A stretch of 64,000 nucleotides of DNA, taken from positions 106,425,699-106,489,698 of the forward strand of contig CM031858.1 in the NCBI GenBank assembly GCA_018697195.1, read 5' to 3'. The notes under the pieces are model-generated. The model searched no databases, was not told the DNA's origin, and was given only the letters and a program-made list of their open reading frames with translations. Source of the DNA: Certhia americana. Its lineage: Eukaryota; Chordata; Aves; Passeriformes; Certhiidae. The position numbers were made by a program, and so were the translations under genes. How positions within the stretch are numbered: position 1 is the first letter of the stretch; each line of letters opens with the position of its first letter. Positions 41,001 to 55,200 of the stretch are shown here, piece by piece.

Positions 41001-44000
41001 CTCCAAGGTGTTGATCTCCCATTTTTATCAGAGGTACACCTTGTGTATCCCCTGAGCTGCTGTGGCACACGCCTCCTGTCAGAGGTTGGTTGTCACTGTG
41101 GAAGCTCACAGCAAACAGAGTTGAGCCTTGCTACTGTTCCAGGACAGGGGAAGATACCTCAGGTCAGCAGCAGGTAGCTGTCCTACCACACACACCCTCA
41201 GCACAGACATGTACATCCACATGCTGACCTGCTCTGGGCCCTCAAGAGCGGATTTGTGTCATGGCAAACCAAAGGGTGAAGCTGTTTGCAGATGGATTAA
41301 ATAAGACTTGAAGGAATTATTCATTTGGAGATGGGCTCCAGATGGTTTGAGGTGAATTGGATTTCAGCTCTTTGAGACAGGAGACAGGGATCAGACACAG
41401 CAGATATTATCCTTTTAGCCATTAGGCAGGTTGTGCTCTGGACTCTTGAGTCCCTGAAGAGGAGCTGTTGCAGCCAGACTCTCTGGAATGTTCCTGGAGG
41501 CTTCTGCCCACCCCACTCCCCAGTGTGGTGTTTGCAAGGGCACCCTGCGGACCCACCAGCCAGGATGGAGAAGAACCAGGTTCTTGGAAAAAGCAGATAT
41601 CCTAGGCAGGGCAGAAGGGAGCCTATTCTCCATTGCTCACCTCTTCTTGAAGCTTCTCTAGGCACCTCTTCTCCATCAGCTTCCAAGGAGGAGGTACAAC
41701 TCTGGAAGCTCTCACAGATGTTGTCAAAGTTGCTCCATGTGGCCAGCAGGATGTGGTGGCCTGCAAAAATGGTCTGCATATGCTTGCAGCCAAGTGAGAA
41801 CAATCCAGTCCTCATCAGTATAAACAAAACAATTTCAAAAAAGAACAATGGCAATGTTTGTCTGTCACTGATAGAGGTGTTATTAAAGGAAGAAGAAGGT
41901 ACCGTGTTGTATATCGCCCCAAGAATAAAAGGTACTGCAATTAGTTGGGTTTACAGTTCTGATGTGTGGTTTGTTTTTTATCTTTGGCACACACCATTAT
42001 GCTTCATGATTTAAAAATGTATTTTGGAAAAGGTGCTTTTAGTCTTGTTTTTATCAATGGCAAAAGCATCCACAAATTGAAATCGTACCTATTCTGATGA
42101 TTTTTGTGATGTTGTAGGAGCTCCTTTAAGAGCTTCCAAGTTCCTGTGAGGTGCAGAAGATGAATCTGGAGGATCTAGGGGAGGAGGAGAGCTGGCAGTA
42201 TGACACAAATGCAGTGCTGCAGTCTGGTTAGTCTTACATGGAGCACTCAGACCTGGGCTCTCAGCGACTGACTGACAGCAGGGTTGGAGGGAATGAGTGA
42301 CAGGACAGAAAACTCAGAGCATCAGATAGTGCACATCCTTATAAAGATGGCCAGTTAACCTCATCTTTTATTCTTCATGCAATTGAATTCATTAAGAGGC
42401 TGGAAAGTTACCTACAGCAGGCATAGCTGCTGAATATTGCTGTCTTGACAAAAATACAGGTACTCATCTGACGAACCTTGCCTCCAGCTAAAGGAAATAA
42501 TGCAGTATGAGTAATCAAATGGATTGAAGCCCAGGAAACAGACCATTCTTCTGAAGTAAAGCAGCAAGTCACTAGATAAAAAGAATTTGTGTCCTTCTCT
42601 GAAATGCTGCTAACCAGCTTCATCCAGTTTCTAAAAGATAAGTCACTGCTGAATTTAACTAATTTCTGGCCAGAACAATAATATGGTCAATGACACCAGG
42701 AGCAAGAGTTCAATACCGTCAACCCAAATAATATCTAACCAAAGTGATCAATTAGTCCACACACCTGGCATTCCCAACAGCCTTCTTTACCTAAACTCTG
42801 CAATCTTTGTTCATATTTAGTGTTTAAACTGGGTAAGAAAGTCATATGCAAAATGAAGTGAAAAGAAGGACTCGTGTGTGGTTGTCTTGCTGCCATCAGT
42901 TATTTGGAAGGGTAGTGAGTGTGGAAAACAGGGCAATATTTACAGGAGAAATGAGAGCATCTAAATTGCCATATGGATAGTAGCAATAAGCAGGCAGCAA
43001 AGCAGGATACTCTGTTACATCCTTCAGATTTGTTACCAAGTTCCTTGCTGTTCTTCCCCAACAGATTTTGTATGCAAGGCAGTTTTGATTAAGTCATCAA
43101 TCTTGAGTGCTTTTCCTGAGCATTTATCGTTCTTTAGGCCTGGGGAAGAACAACTATCTGTTTATAGCCTGTGACACAGAAACTGAAATATCCCTACATT
43201 TTCTTTGCCATTGCCTATTTTGCCTGCATCTCACAAATTGAACAAAAAACAAACTCAAGCACATATTAGCTTTACAAAAAGACACATAAATCTGAAGCTT
43301 TTTTTCCCACAACAGGACATTCCAAAACTAATCATCTCATGTATGAATTTTATAGAGCCACCATTGTTCATTCTTGTGAGTTGGCCTGTTCTCTTAGATT
43401 TAAATTGACCAATGAATCTCCAAAAGCTTAGTAAGTTTAAATTTTGAACTTTTACTCTGTGTTGGGCAATACATCAGGAAAAGAGCTGGCATGCTGACAG
43501 GTAGATATCTTTGGAAAGAGAAAAAGGAGGCTGGCCCATTAGAGCCATCTTTCCAGGAGTTTTTTTGCTCTTTCTGTAAATTGCAGCTGGAGTTGTTCTG
43601 GCAACACTAATGGCATTAGGATCTGAAAGCTCTTGATCAATTATAGCAGGCAGTCTCAGGCAGTGGGAGGTCTGCTGCTGGTCTGACTGGCAGTGCATCT
43701 TTTCCAGAACTGTCATTGTCCTTGTCTCTATAAACAGAGATGATAAGTAGAAATTATTTACACTGACGGATGAGAACGACATCTTTTCTTGATGTCTCAT
43801 GAACATCTTCTGCTTTTAGAATAAATCTTAGCAGTGTGGGGGGGGAATAGCTAAGCATAAAATGCAGGCACAGAAGGCTGACTTCTCTAAACAACAATTA
43901 TCAGATTCCTTTTTGCAATAAGCAGAAGCCTTTTTCGTGTATCTAGAAGTCTGTTTAATATTTCATGGACTCCTAAATTATTCACGGGTTAGAGTGCTCA

Positions 44001-47000
44001 ACTGTTACTGTCATTTAAAGAGCAAGTGCCCAGCAGGAATGTTGCATGGGACTTTGTAGGTCACGTCAAAGCATAACATTTGGTTCATTAAAGAAGTGTT
44101 ATACTTCTGAAGGTAACAGCATCCAATTTATACTCTGTTAATCCCAGCCTGGCTAATAAAAGACATGATGAGATTGCTTGTTTTGATCCTTATCTATCTG
44201 CTCAGTAAAACTTTTCACCATCTGACAACAAATCTGGGATCCCATGTCACCTGGTAAGGTTCCAAGAAAATCTGTAAACTCTGTTAGATGGAGAAACAGT
44301 CCTTTTTTTTTTTTCTTGCTAAGGAAACTACCCAGTCTGACTACTCAAGAGACTGCTGATCACACTCCAGTGCCAGAGACTTTCACTGCTGGGATTGAAG
44401 CCACTTCCTGGTGGGTGGCTCCAGTGACCCAATGGGTCCACACTTGACACCTCCCACACACCATTGAGATCAGATTTCCTCAGCAGTTCGACCCTAGGTT
44501 TCCCATGGCAAAGTCCCAGATGTCTTGTTCATAAAGCCATTTATTCAGTGCAGTAACACAGAAACAGCCCAAGCTGGTGCCTTGAGGAGGATGCCCAACC
44601 CTGGGCATTTATGTCCTCACAGTCTCCAGAAATCTCCTCTTCCTCCCAAGTCTTTGGCTCCTGTTCCCCTCTCTGTGTCCATCCCCCCTCACTGGCACAT
44701 GGTCTTTATCTCCTTTTTTATCCAAAAGGCCACAATTCCCAGCTCTCACTGTTTCCCAGTGTCCATTCACCTGGCTGATATTACCCACCATCATGCCATA
44801 TATTATCCCAAAGGCTGGCAGTTCATGGCCTCTCTTCTCAGGCTCCTACCCAAGCATCTGCATTTCAATCTGCATCTCAGTCTGCAGCTTGTGAGCCTGG
44901 CTACTTGTACCCCACATATTCCTCAACTTTCTGCTGTCATGGATAACTGAGACAAAATGGTATCCATGAATAGAATATCTAGAGCTTGACATTGATGTAA
45001 ATCAGGGTAACTCCCCAAACTTTGTCAGAAACTGGGATCTGTTTTTTTGCCTCCTAGGGAAATGTTATCCCTTATCTCATTTTCTCGAGCTTTCTCTGCT
45101 CAAATAAAGTGAAGGTAGTAAAATTAAGTTCCCATGGTTTATTTTTGGTCTTGGGTGTCTGCTTGAATTCCTTGAATTTTCTTAAAAAGCACCTTTGGAA
45201 ATAAAGCGGGAAAATCAAAACTGAGGAAGAGGAGGAAGGAAGTTTTCTTTACTTACATGCCTCTTTGGCAAGGATTCTTGTTCCTTCTCTGCATTTTCTA
45301 AGCACTGTTTACTACTGGGTAGTGGCTTGTGCAGTTCCTCTGTCCCATTGGTGATTTAAATAACTTAAATGCAGTGAAAGCTTGATTTGTTTTCTCTATG
45401 AAGTAGCTGTCCTCCATATGCTCCTGCTTCGTAGCACCCCTTGACTCTGGTGCCATGTAAGGATGTGTCCTTAAAACCCTGGTGGCAGTGGATGGCCACA
45501 CTGGTGCAGTGGCTGTACCCAAACAACCATCCTACCCCTTCCCCAGGCATGACATGCTCATTTGGAGTGGTCTAAGAGAAAGCATCCCCCAGATCTTTCC
45601 TAGCTGTTCTTGGGATGTTGGGGATGTGTGGAGGAAGCAGCTGTGCTGGGGCTGCCCCCAGCAGTGGACTGGCTGCCTGTGGGCTTGTTATCCCAGCAGG
45701 AGCTTTGCCAAGACCTTCTTGAGCTCTTTGTCTTTAATAGGAGTGAGGGAAAAAAATAAAGGCTTGTCGTGCAAAAGATTTTATTAGCTTGGTGTTGATC
45801 ATACTGGTAGAGAACTCAAAAAGGATACAGTAAAGTTGCTTAGGAATTCCTTATGAGGTGTTAACCAAGATCTTCTACAAGAGAGAGGAGGATGTGTATA
45901 AGCCAGGATCAGCCTTTCCATTTATATGCTCATAAGAAACTGCACATTGTTTAGTACTGATTTTCCTCGAGAGAGGGAATTTAATTCTCTGTTTTATGGA
46001 CAGATTCCTCTCCAAACAGTAACACTTTATTACTTCATTTTACAACACAAGCAGTCATATACTTTCTAGAAACACAGAACATATGTGGAGAAGGGGAACA
46101 CCCCAAGTAGCTTTTGCAAAACAGGGAGAATTACTGCCGTGTTGTTCAGTGTCCTAAAAGGAGAATCCTTTAGAAACATCAGAAAGATGGAAAAGGAGGC
46201 ATTAGTGTCCACGGATCTTTGGCTAATGTCCAGGAATCATTCCTGTCTGCACTCACACTTGCCAGCTGACCCTGCTCCCTGCTTCAAAAGCACTGATTTC
46301 TCTTCAGTACTCAGAGCTGCTTTTTATTTTTTAAAGCTGCAGTGTTGACTCTTCAAAGAGCGATGGATTTCCATTTGATGAATGGCAGAATTATCTATCC
46401 ACGTCTGTTAATTACATGGAAAAATTTCTCCACAATATGTTTTCAGAGTTGTTAACAGCATTATTTCTTGTTCTGTGTCTGTAAGGTCTTGAATGGAAAG
46501 AAACTACACTGTTCTGATTTCAGGTAGTTCAAATATTTGTTTTCATTTTGGCAATCAGGATTTCCTCAGGTTATGTGTTTGTTTCATAGATGAGACCTAC
46601 TGAAATAGTTAAAATTTGGATTTATCTCTGTGAGAAGTAGTTCCCTTAAGCACTTTCTGCGCAGGAGCAGAGAGGCTAATACCATGCTTCTGAGAGTTAT
46701 TTTTACATAATTATTAGTCCAACCCCTCAGTAACATGATATCAGGAAACAAGAATGATAATATGACACTGTGCTAAGTGAACTCCAATCAAGAAACTAAG
46801 AGGACTTTGTTGGGATTAGAAACTTGATACAGTCTTTTCCTTTGTAACTGAAGTATGTTTTCCAGAAGATAGATGTGTTGGATTTTTCCAGCAATGAGGT
46901 ACATGACTTACTGGGGGACTCAGGATAGCCATATTTCAGAGAAATTAAATGTGTGACCGTTTGGAGAGGAAAGACAAGGTAAGAGGGTGTATTGTATGTC

Positions 47001-49203
47001 ATAGCAGGAGATAGCTCAGCCTATGACTGGGTGAAGAGTCTGCAGGACTTCTCCTGGCCTCCATGTCAGCATCTCTTCCACATGGAGTTCTGAGCACACA
47101 CTTGGACCCCTGCAGCATTCAGCCAGGAAAATATTGCAAGATAAATATGACAGAGTTTTATACAGCTGCCATTTGTGAGGCACAGATTTGCTCCTAGTCT
47201 TTCTTACCCCTGCTCATGTTTTGATCATAAGGCTAACTAACGTATGAGATACAGCCTGCTTGTCTCAGGCATCTCATTTATCTCCAAATGGAAGATGGCT
47301 GGTGGGTCAGTCCTTCTAAAGTAGATCCCCAAGTTTCCATGCCAGGGTCATGGAAAACTGGCTCTCTCCTGTCAGCCTCCAGCAGAAGGGTCACTGGAAA
47401 TTGGCCACTCTCCAGAGGAGCAGGAATCCTTCCTGGAATCTTCCACAGGAAATTACCTCTGTTTTACGTAGAGGAATATGTGTATGTGGTCTGGGAACAT
47501 CTGCATGCCAGATGCCTGGCAGTTGAGTGGTCAGGCTGGATTGTGGTATCTCACCTGAAGGGTATATGAATTCCAGTTCCTTCCCAGTGCTAGGTTCTAT
47601 CAGAGGTACCCAGCAACAGGGAACCTTGCTCTGCATCATAGCTGGGGTATCAGCTGCAGCTGTGAACAAAGTGGGGGTTTTCTCTATAAAGTGTTTTAGA
47701 CAACATGAGTGCTTCCCATAGGAAAAATTGTCTGGTGTGTGCTTTGCATTGGCATGTCTGGATTAATGCTGCACCTTATTTCAGCATTTGGTGGTGGAAG
47801 GTGAACAAAGTGTACGTATTAAGAGCTGTTTCTGCTCTTCTTTCTGCTTCCCAGGGATATGAAGCTGGATGGTGGACGCCAGTGCCATTCTACTGGAGTG
47901 TGTCTGAAAGAGATAATTGGTCTTGAAGGTGTGGAGCTCGGAGCAGATGGGAAGGTGGGGATGCTTCAGTTCCTACTCCCTTAGATTTTATGTTATAGGG
48001 GGAAAAAACAGCTTAACTAATAACAAGAGCAAATATAACATGCAGTGTAACACAGTAGTTAAAGTACAGTATGCTCAACTGTAAATAAGCTTAGCAGAAA
48101 TTCATGAGGACTGCCCAAGCTGTCAATGCAGACAACTCTGTATCCTTGAAGAAATTTGCCTCTGGCAATATCTGAGTGTGTAAAGCATTACTGAATTACA
48201 CAGCCTTCCCCTGGCTCTAGCAGGAGGTATCACTGCAGGGTATATTGTCAGGAGTTTGAGAATAATTTCTGGTGAGAGTTGTAGCTGTAATTCTGTTTGC
48301 TTTCAGTTGTATTTAATAACATTTTAGTGAATATTTTTCCAGAGAGCAGGAAGACAGTGGCACAAATCTGATGAGTCTTTTAAAATCCAGAAGCTCATTC
48401 ACTTGAACAGAATAAGAAAATATGAATCTTTAGGGAAGTGATCGATTTTAAAGAAATACATAGAGGAGAGACAGTTTTAATCATAGAAGAAAGAATTTCA
48501 TCCTGAAAGCCTGATTTATTTTCTACAGTTCAGTTTTACTCAGTCTGCTGTCATATATGGATTTAAAGGCCCTGGGTCAATGCTGGTACACGTTGTGCTC
48601 ACCTAACCAGATGTCAGGCCAGACCCCAGGCTGTAAATTCCTGAGGACAATCTGTCTGCTTATAAATAACGAAAGCTTACATGTTTTATTTGATACCTGC
48701 CCTGACTGCCTCGTAAACCAGTGTAGAGTCTCAAACTAATTTCTTTTACTTCAATGCAATGTTGTTGTTGGAAAATGAGCCAACAAGAAGCAAGGCATAG
48801 CTTTTTCTTGGCCAGGGTACAAGCAGAGAATCAGTGCACTCTAAAAATAATTTTGTCACAAGTTACTCATTCACACTTCGTCCGTGTTGGGGTGGGGGTG
48901 TAGTAAATGATCTCCCACAACCATTGCTGTGAACTGGAGCTCACTTATTACATCAATAAGACTCTGCCAGACAAAGTCCTGAGAAAGAAAAACAGCGGAG
49001 AAAGTGCTTCAGTTTAGCAATGTTCAAGTGACTTGCCTCTGGCAGCTGTGGGCTGAGGGACCCGTCTAGATGATGCTACTTCAGTAAAGAAGCTGCTGAA
49101 ATGTGCAGAGAAGGCCCACTGGAAAAAACCTGACCAAAGAGATAGATCTTTAAATCTGACCCTTGAGTAGGGTTTTGTAAATCCACTGTATTAGAGCTTG
49201 CGC

Positions 49204-49234
<31 letters not shown>

Positions 49235-52200
49235 TGTTTTGCTGAAGAATTAATGCCTTTGCAAAAGCATTTTTTGCATGGGCAAACTGACTGCACTGAA
49301 GCAAATGTAGGTGACTTGTTTTTATTCATCTGTGCCTAACTACTAAATCCAGAAAATGCTCCATTAATTTGACTTGTTTGCTTCCAGTTGGAATGCACCA
49401 AAAGCATCCCATTGCATCCAAGCTGGGCTGAAAGTAACTGTCTGTCCATTCTGATTTTATTTTTTAGACTGTTTCTTATACACAGTTCCTCTTTCCCACC
49501 AATGCTCTGGGAACTCGGAGGAACACAATCGATTCCACCTCATCTTTCTCCCAGTTTCGCAATGCAAGCCATCGTAGCCTTTCTTTGGGAAGAGCTAACA
49601 GCACCCAGGGGAGCATTGATGCAGGTAACTTCTCAAGTCTCTTGTTTTAATATCTTTGGGTACCCTGATGGTAGGCAGTTATTGCAGAGGACTGACACGT
49701 GTGTTAGTCCCCCCCATTAGCTTAAATTAAATCAACTACAATCTTCTGTTGTGGGTGAAGCACAGCTTGTTCCATATTTGCTTAGAAAGCTTGCTGGTGG
49801 AGGGTGGAAGTTAAATAAACAAGCACATTGGTCGTATTGACAGCCCCAGTGGCACCCAGCGTGCCTCCTCCTGTCATCAGCACTGTTTGTTCCTCCTGCA
49901 TCAGGCTTGTCCTTACCTTCCTTCGCTATGGAAAATTTACAGTGGCAACACAGTAGTCATAAGCTGAAGGTGTAAATTCCAGTCATGACCTTTGTTAGGC
50001 TGGAAAGGGTTGTGTTTACAAAACCGGACACAAAACATAAGCCAAAGCACTATATGCTTAAAATATTTTGGCATGATAAATGAAGCAAATCAAAACATCT
50101 GCTTGAACAGATGAAAACTTGTTGCCAGGAATAAAAGTCATTTTGGAGCTTTATATAATTCTGCAGTTCTCTGAGCCCTAAATTCATATTTACCAGGTAA
50201 TTCGTAAGCTCTAGGTCTTCTATAACTTGACAAATCACATTAGTATGGAAATACTTAGAGTTGTCACGACTTAGAGAAATAATCTTGAATGGAGGTATTA
50301 TTATGCATTATCTATGAACTCGTTTGCCACTTCTTTTAAGTCCAGAGATTTCTTGATGTAATAAATTCCTTTCAGAATTCTATTTCTAAACTGTTGTTTT
50401 ATAGGTAGCGACCTGGGAGACTTTGTTGAATATGACCCAAATCTTTTAGATGATCCCCAGTGGCCATGTGGCAAACATAAGCGGGTTTTAATATTTCCTT
50501 CATATATGGTAAGTGACTCTGTGTAGGACAGAGAAATTCCAGTAACAAAATTCTGAAGGATGAGGTTTTCTTTGGCTGTATTTTAAGAAGACTGTTATTA
50601 TTTTCAGTCTACTAATAAGAGCTGTTGAGAATGCTTTGTTCTAAATGACAGTTACTTCTCAAGACATGTTAAAACAAACTCATGGAGGTATTACAAAAGC
50701 AAACACTTTTATTACTGCTGTATTTCATAAATGCTTTAGATGAAAGGCTTGTTCAAACAATGCACTCATTCTCTGACATTCAGAGGAAAATTTATACTTC
50801 CTCAAACTGGCACCTATTACAAAATAGGAGGATGCCCATTGGGGTTTTTCTGAAGTCATGAAGCTACACTGTGTTTTGATGCTAATCATTCACTCCTCTG
50901 AACAGCTTTGTTTCCCAGGTATTTATTTCACCATGGAATAGTCCTTCCTTTAATTGTAGCAATTACGAGCAGAGTCTGTGTATTTCTCACTATATCCAAA
51001 CCCTTAACAGTACAGGCACATAACTGTTCCATGGTCTGTGCTCTGCCTAAATGTTTTTTCTGTGCTGAAAGACTTTTGTAGCCTTTTTTTTTTTTTTTTT
51101 TTGATTGCTCCAAGTCTGTACATTATTTTGGCAGGACTGTTGCGAGATGGAGTGTAGTCATACAAACATGAGCGTGTGTCTGTCTGGATTATACATCCAG
51201 AGTAACAGTAGCTAGTAGGGAAAAGACTTTTTTTCTTCCCCAAAGTGGTGATCTACTACTCTTACCTATGTACAGATATAGGATTTGAAACACTGAGGTC
51301 TAAAGTGTTGTCCGTGTTGTTGTTTGATTTGGAACAGAAGACATTATTTATGAAACTGCTAATGTATGTAAAGATACAGCCTTTGTATGTTCTCATCTGC
51401 CCCCTACCCCAGGGTAATTCTGTTCTTGGGTGCTCCTTCTTTAAAATAAGCTCTAAGTGTTTCATGTGGATTGAAGGTTATCTCCTTGCTAGCAGGAATG
51501 TTCTGTTTGTTGCACACAGAGGCTTAATTGAGTTCTAAGGCTGTGTTTATTATAGGTTTTCAAATGGGAAGTCCAGCTTGCTTGTCCTCTGCTTGCTTGC
51601 TGCCAGTTTTCCTTTAAGGGTTGGCGAGTTATTTTTTGGCTGCCAACCCACAAAGTGACAACCTTTTATAGCAGCTACATCTGTGTGGGAAAATAATTTG
51701 TCAGGTTTTTGATATGGTTACTGTCATGGATAGGGAACTGTCTTCCCTCAAGGAGAAAGACATTGTCAGCCAACATCCAAAGGGAACATAACTCTAGCAG
51801 TCATGGCTGTGTTTCTGACCTTCCTCAGGCTGTGAGTGTCTCCCAGGCAGTACAAGTCCCCTAGAATCACCTGAGATCCTTGATCCCTTTTTAACTTGAT
51901 GTTCTCATGGTCATGGTTAAATGAGTCAAAATGGGGCAGCCAGGATGGCATCCTGCAAGGGAGTTCTCCATCTGGGAGTGGGTGCCACTCTTCTCTGTAT
52001 GTGGATTGACCACAGCATTTCAAAGTCTTATATTTGTACTTCGGTTGTAAAAAGGAGTTGCCTAGGGATTTGACAAGGGGTATGACTAGATGCCCTAAAG
52101 GTGAAAAATGGACTTCAAGGACAGCTGTTAATGTCATTGTTTATCTAGAGTATATTTGCATTGACAGGAATCTCCCTGCTTTTTAATTTTCTTTAAGGTT

Positions 52201-55200
52201 AATTACTGCTGTGTCTGAAATAATGTCTTATTTGACAGCTGAGGGTTTTTTTCCCTGAATTTACTGTCCAGACATCACTTCTTGAGCACTGCCTGAGGGT
52301 CTGTGGGACTTCCATCTCCCTTTCTGAAGGCAGGCACTAATCTAAGAAAGGGTTGGAAGACATTAAGTGCTCTGTTTCTTTTGTTGAGGGCGATCACAGG
52401 CAGGTGCCAAGGGCTCTCTCGGCTGGGGTTTTGCCTGCCCGCAGCTGAAGCAGCATAGCAGCAGGAGCAGAGCATAGCAGCAGGAGCTGCACGGCTTTGC
52501 AAGGAACTAAGGTGTGCATGGTTGTTCTTCAGTGCTCAGCTGAAAGATTTTACAAGGTGCTGGTGCCTCCTTCAGCTGAGAGAAGGGAGAAAAAGTAGTG
52601 CTGGGGTATCCTGGGAGCTTGCAGGTTAAGTAGGAATTTTCAGTTTCAGCAAGGGCTCATGCATAGAGCTGCATATAAAGCCATATTGGCTATGTAGGAG
52701 ACTTTATCCACATCTGGTTTAGACTTTCCTGACACTACTGACATTCCCTCCCCCTTTCCCTGCAGTTCACATCAGTGTGAGCAGGTAGGCTTATAATGTC
52801 AAGTCGTTTTCTTCCCCACCGCCCCCCAAATATAAAAATCGGCACACACTGCAATTAAAGCAAATTGCACTCTGGGGCCAGTGAGAGGCCTGTGGTCTTT
52901 CCCTGACCATGCACAGCACTGTGGCAGCACCAGTCCTCTTCCAAAGCACTGCAGGGCCAGGAGCAGCCACTGGTGCTGGGCGGAATGTGGCTGTAATTGC
53001 TGCCTCTCGCAAGTGCCGGAGCGGCTGAGAGCGGCTCTGATGTCAGCGCCCAGCATTTTGTTGTGCGTGGAGAGCTGCAGCTTGTAATTACAGTTTGGTT
53101 ACTCGGCCAAGGATTTAGCATTAATGCTTGACAGCTGCAAGCTTGTAGATATTCCCCTCACCCCTCCTTATGGATGTCAGAGCAATTAACGGGGGGAAGG
53201 TGTGGAAGAGGAGTGGATGCAGGGCTGCGTCACTGCCAGTGGAATAGAGCTGCACTGATGCACTGATATTACTCCCATGAGCCTGGCTTGTAGCTTTGCA
53301 GACCAGGATTTCTCCTCTGAGAAACCTCTGGTGAAGTCTGTGTGAATGCTGCATCAGTAAACACTGCAGGCTTTATCCCAAGGCCTAAGACAGACAAAAT
53401 GTGTGGTCCAGCTTGGAGTTTACTTGGAAATGTGTGCAACTAGCACTCTATGTGCTCAATTTTTGTGGTGCCTGAGTTTACCATCACTGACATTGACTTT
53501 ATAGTCTCTTAATTTTACTGAGCTGAATTAGCCCTGACTCTTGGAGAGAAGTGTTAGCTGCAAGTCCTCAGCTGTTTTCAAGGAGGAGCTCAGCTTCCTC
53601 CTTGAATATAGCTCTGGGGAAGCAGAAGTGCTTTTGTTTTGGTCTGGGTTTTTTTGTTTTGTTTGGTTGGTTTTTGTTTTTGTTTTTGTGTTTTTTTGTT
53701 TTGTTTTTTTGTTTTTGGGGGTTTTTTTGGGGGGGGGGGGTTTTTGTAGTTTTTTGTAGTGAAGTCTCAGTTTTAACACAGCATACACTTCCCTGTTGCA
53801 TTTCTATAAGTAATACCCACAAATTGCATGTCAGGGGACAATTCTGAAAGTATTCTTCAATACTTTCCCAATACAAACTCTATGGCTTCTATTAATTATC
53901 CTAGTTGTACTTAAACTCTAGTCTGCCCTGGAGAAATTATTTCATTTTGTATTGTCTTTGTAGCAGAGTCTGCAATCTCTGCTGCCGTATAAACAGTAAG
54001 AGATAGAAAAAATTCATGCTTGGAGGGTGGGGGGGGAAGGGAAACATCATGTCACAGCTAACAGATGTCTTCCTGGCTGATACTGCTAAAACAGGAATTT
54101 GTGCAGATTCTTAAATCTCTCTAGAACAGGAACTTTATCTACCAGACTAAGCATTAATTTCTTTCCTCGAGTCTCATGTTGACTAACATACGTACAAACT
54201 CATCAATGCCTCCCTGGTCTCTCTGCATTCTTTCCAGCAGAAACTCCTTCTGTGCTGAACTAGAAAACTCATTCTTGAGGCTGATCCTGCAGTCCTGCTT
54301 TTGTTAGTAACACAGAAACACAGGAGCATGTTAGCTGGTCACTATGTGCTGCCAAAATTTACAGCAGAAAAAAAGCCCAGATCAGCAGCACATTGACTTT
54401 GAGTGACCCATTCTGTAGTCACATCCCTGAAATATCCATCTATCTGTGCTCAAGGGGTACACGTGGAATTAGGTTTGGGTACTGAGCTACAATGTGTTGG
54501 TTTCATTATATAAAAACATCTCCACTCCACCAATAAAAGAAGCGTGTCACAAAACTCTGCAGAGCTGTTGCAGTGCCTGTCTGCCAGCCTGCACTTGCCA
54601 GGTACCGCGTTAGCAGTGAGCACAGCCGGGCTGTGCTATTTAATATCAGTCCTCCTGTGTGATTTTAAAATTAGAACTGCTTGCTGCCCTGGCCTTTTGG
54701 TCTAACAAAAGCCCTGCATGATGACATAATGCATTTGGTCTGTCGTTTCCCCGTTCCATCTTTTCACAAGGAGCACCAAGGTCAGGCAGACTCCACTACA
54801 GACAGCGTCCTTCAGTGCTGTCACCCTGTTCTTTGAGCCACTTCTGTTGCTGTATATTAAGTATCTCCAGACTGCTTTTTTATCAGCTACTGACCTTGTA
54901 CCCAAAAGTCCCAGGGAGCAGAGGATAGCAGTGGTAGATAATCATATATAAATCCTATGCTCTATGCATTTGATGCTCTATTTGGCTGAGACTCCAATAA
55001 ATAACTATCTTGAAAATAATTCCAGAGTGTTAACAATATAAAATAAACTGGTGTCCTTCCGTGCACTTAATTTCAAAGAGGCAGTTTTGGGACCATTTGC
55101 CTTGTGAAATTCAAAATCTTTCAGTTTAACGTCCTTGAATGTTAATAACTTTGTAACAGAAACATCTTATTTTAGTTTAGCTTCCTTTTTTTAGAATTTT

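Noticed and set aside
41321..42014. Overlapping long open frames on both strands (177 and 193 codons)
   Set aside because: No recognisable domain, no splice or translation context, and openness on both strands points to GC-rich composition rather than coding.
44525..44950. 141-codon + strand open frame
   Set aside because: Lies antisense within the LTR-like element; composition artefact.
53528..53876. Lys/Asn/Thr-rich minus-strand frames
   Set aside because: Translation of the T/G low-complexity tract.
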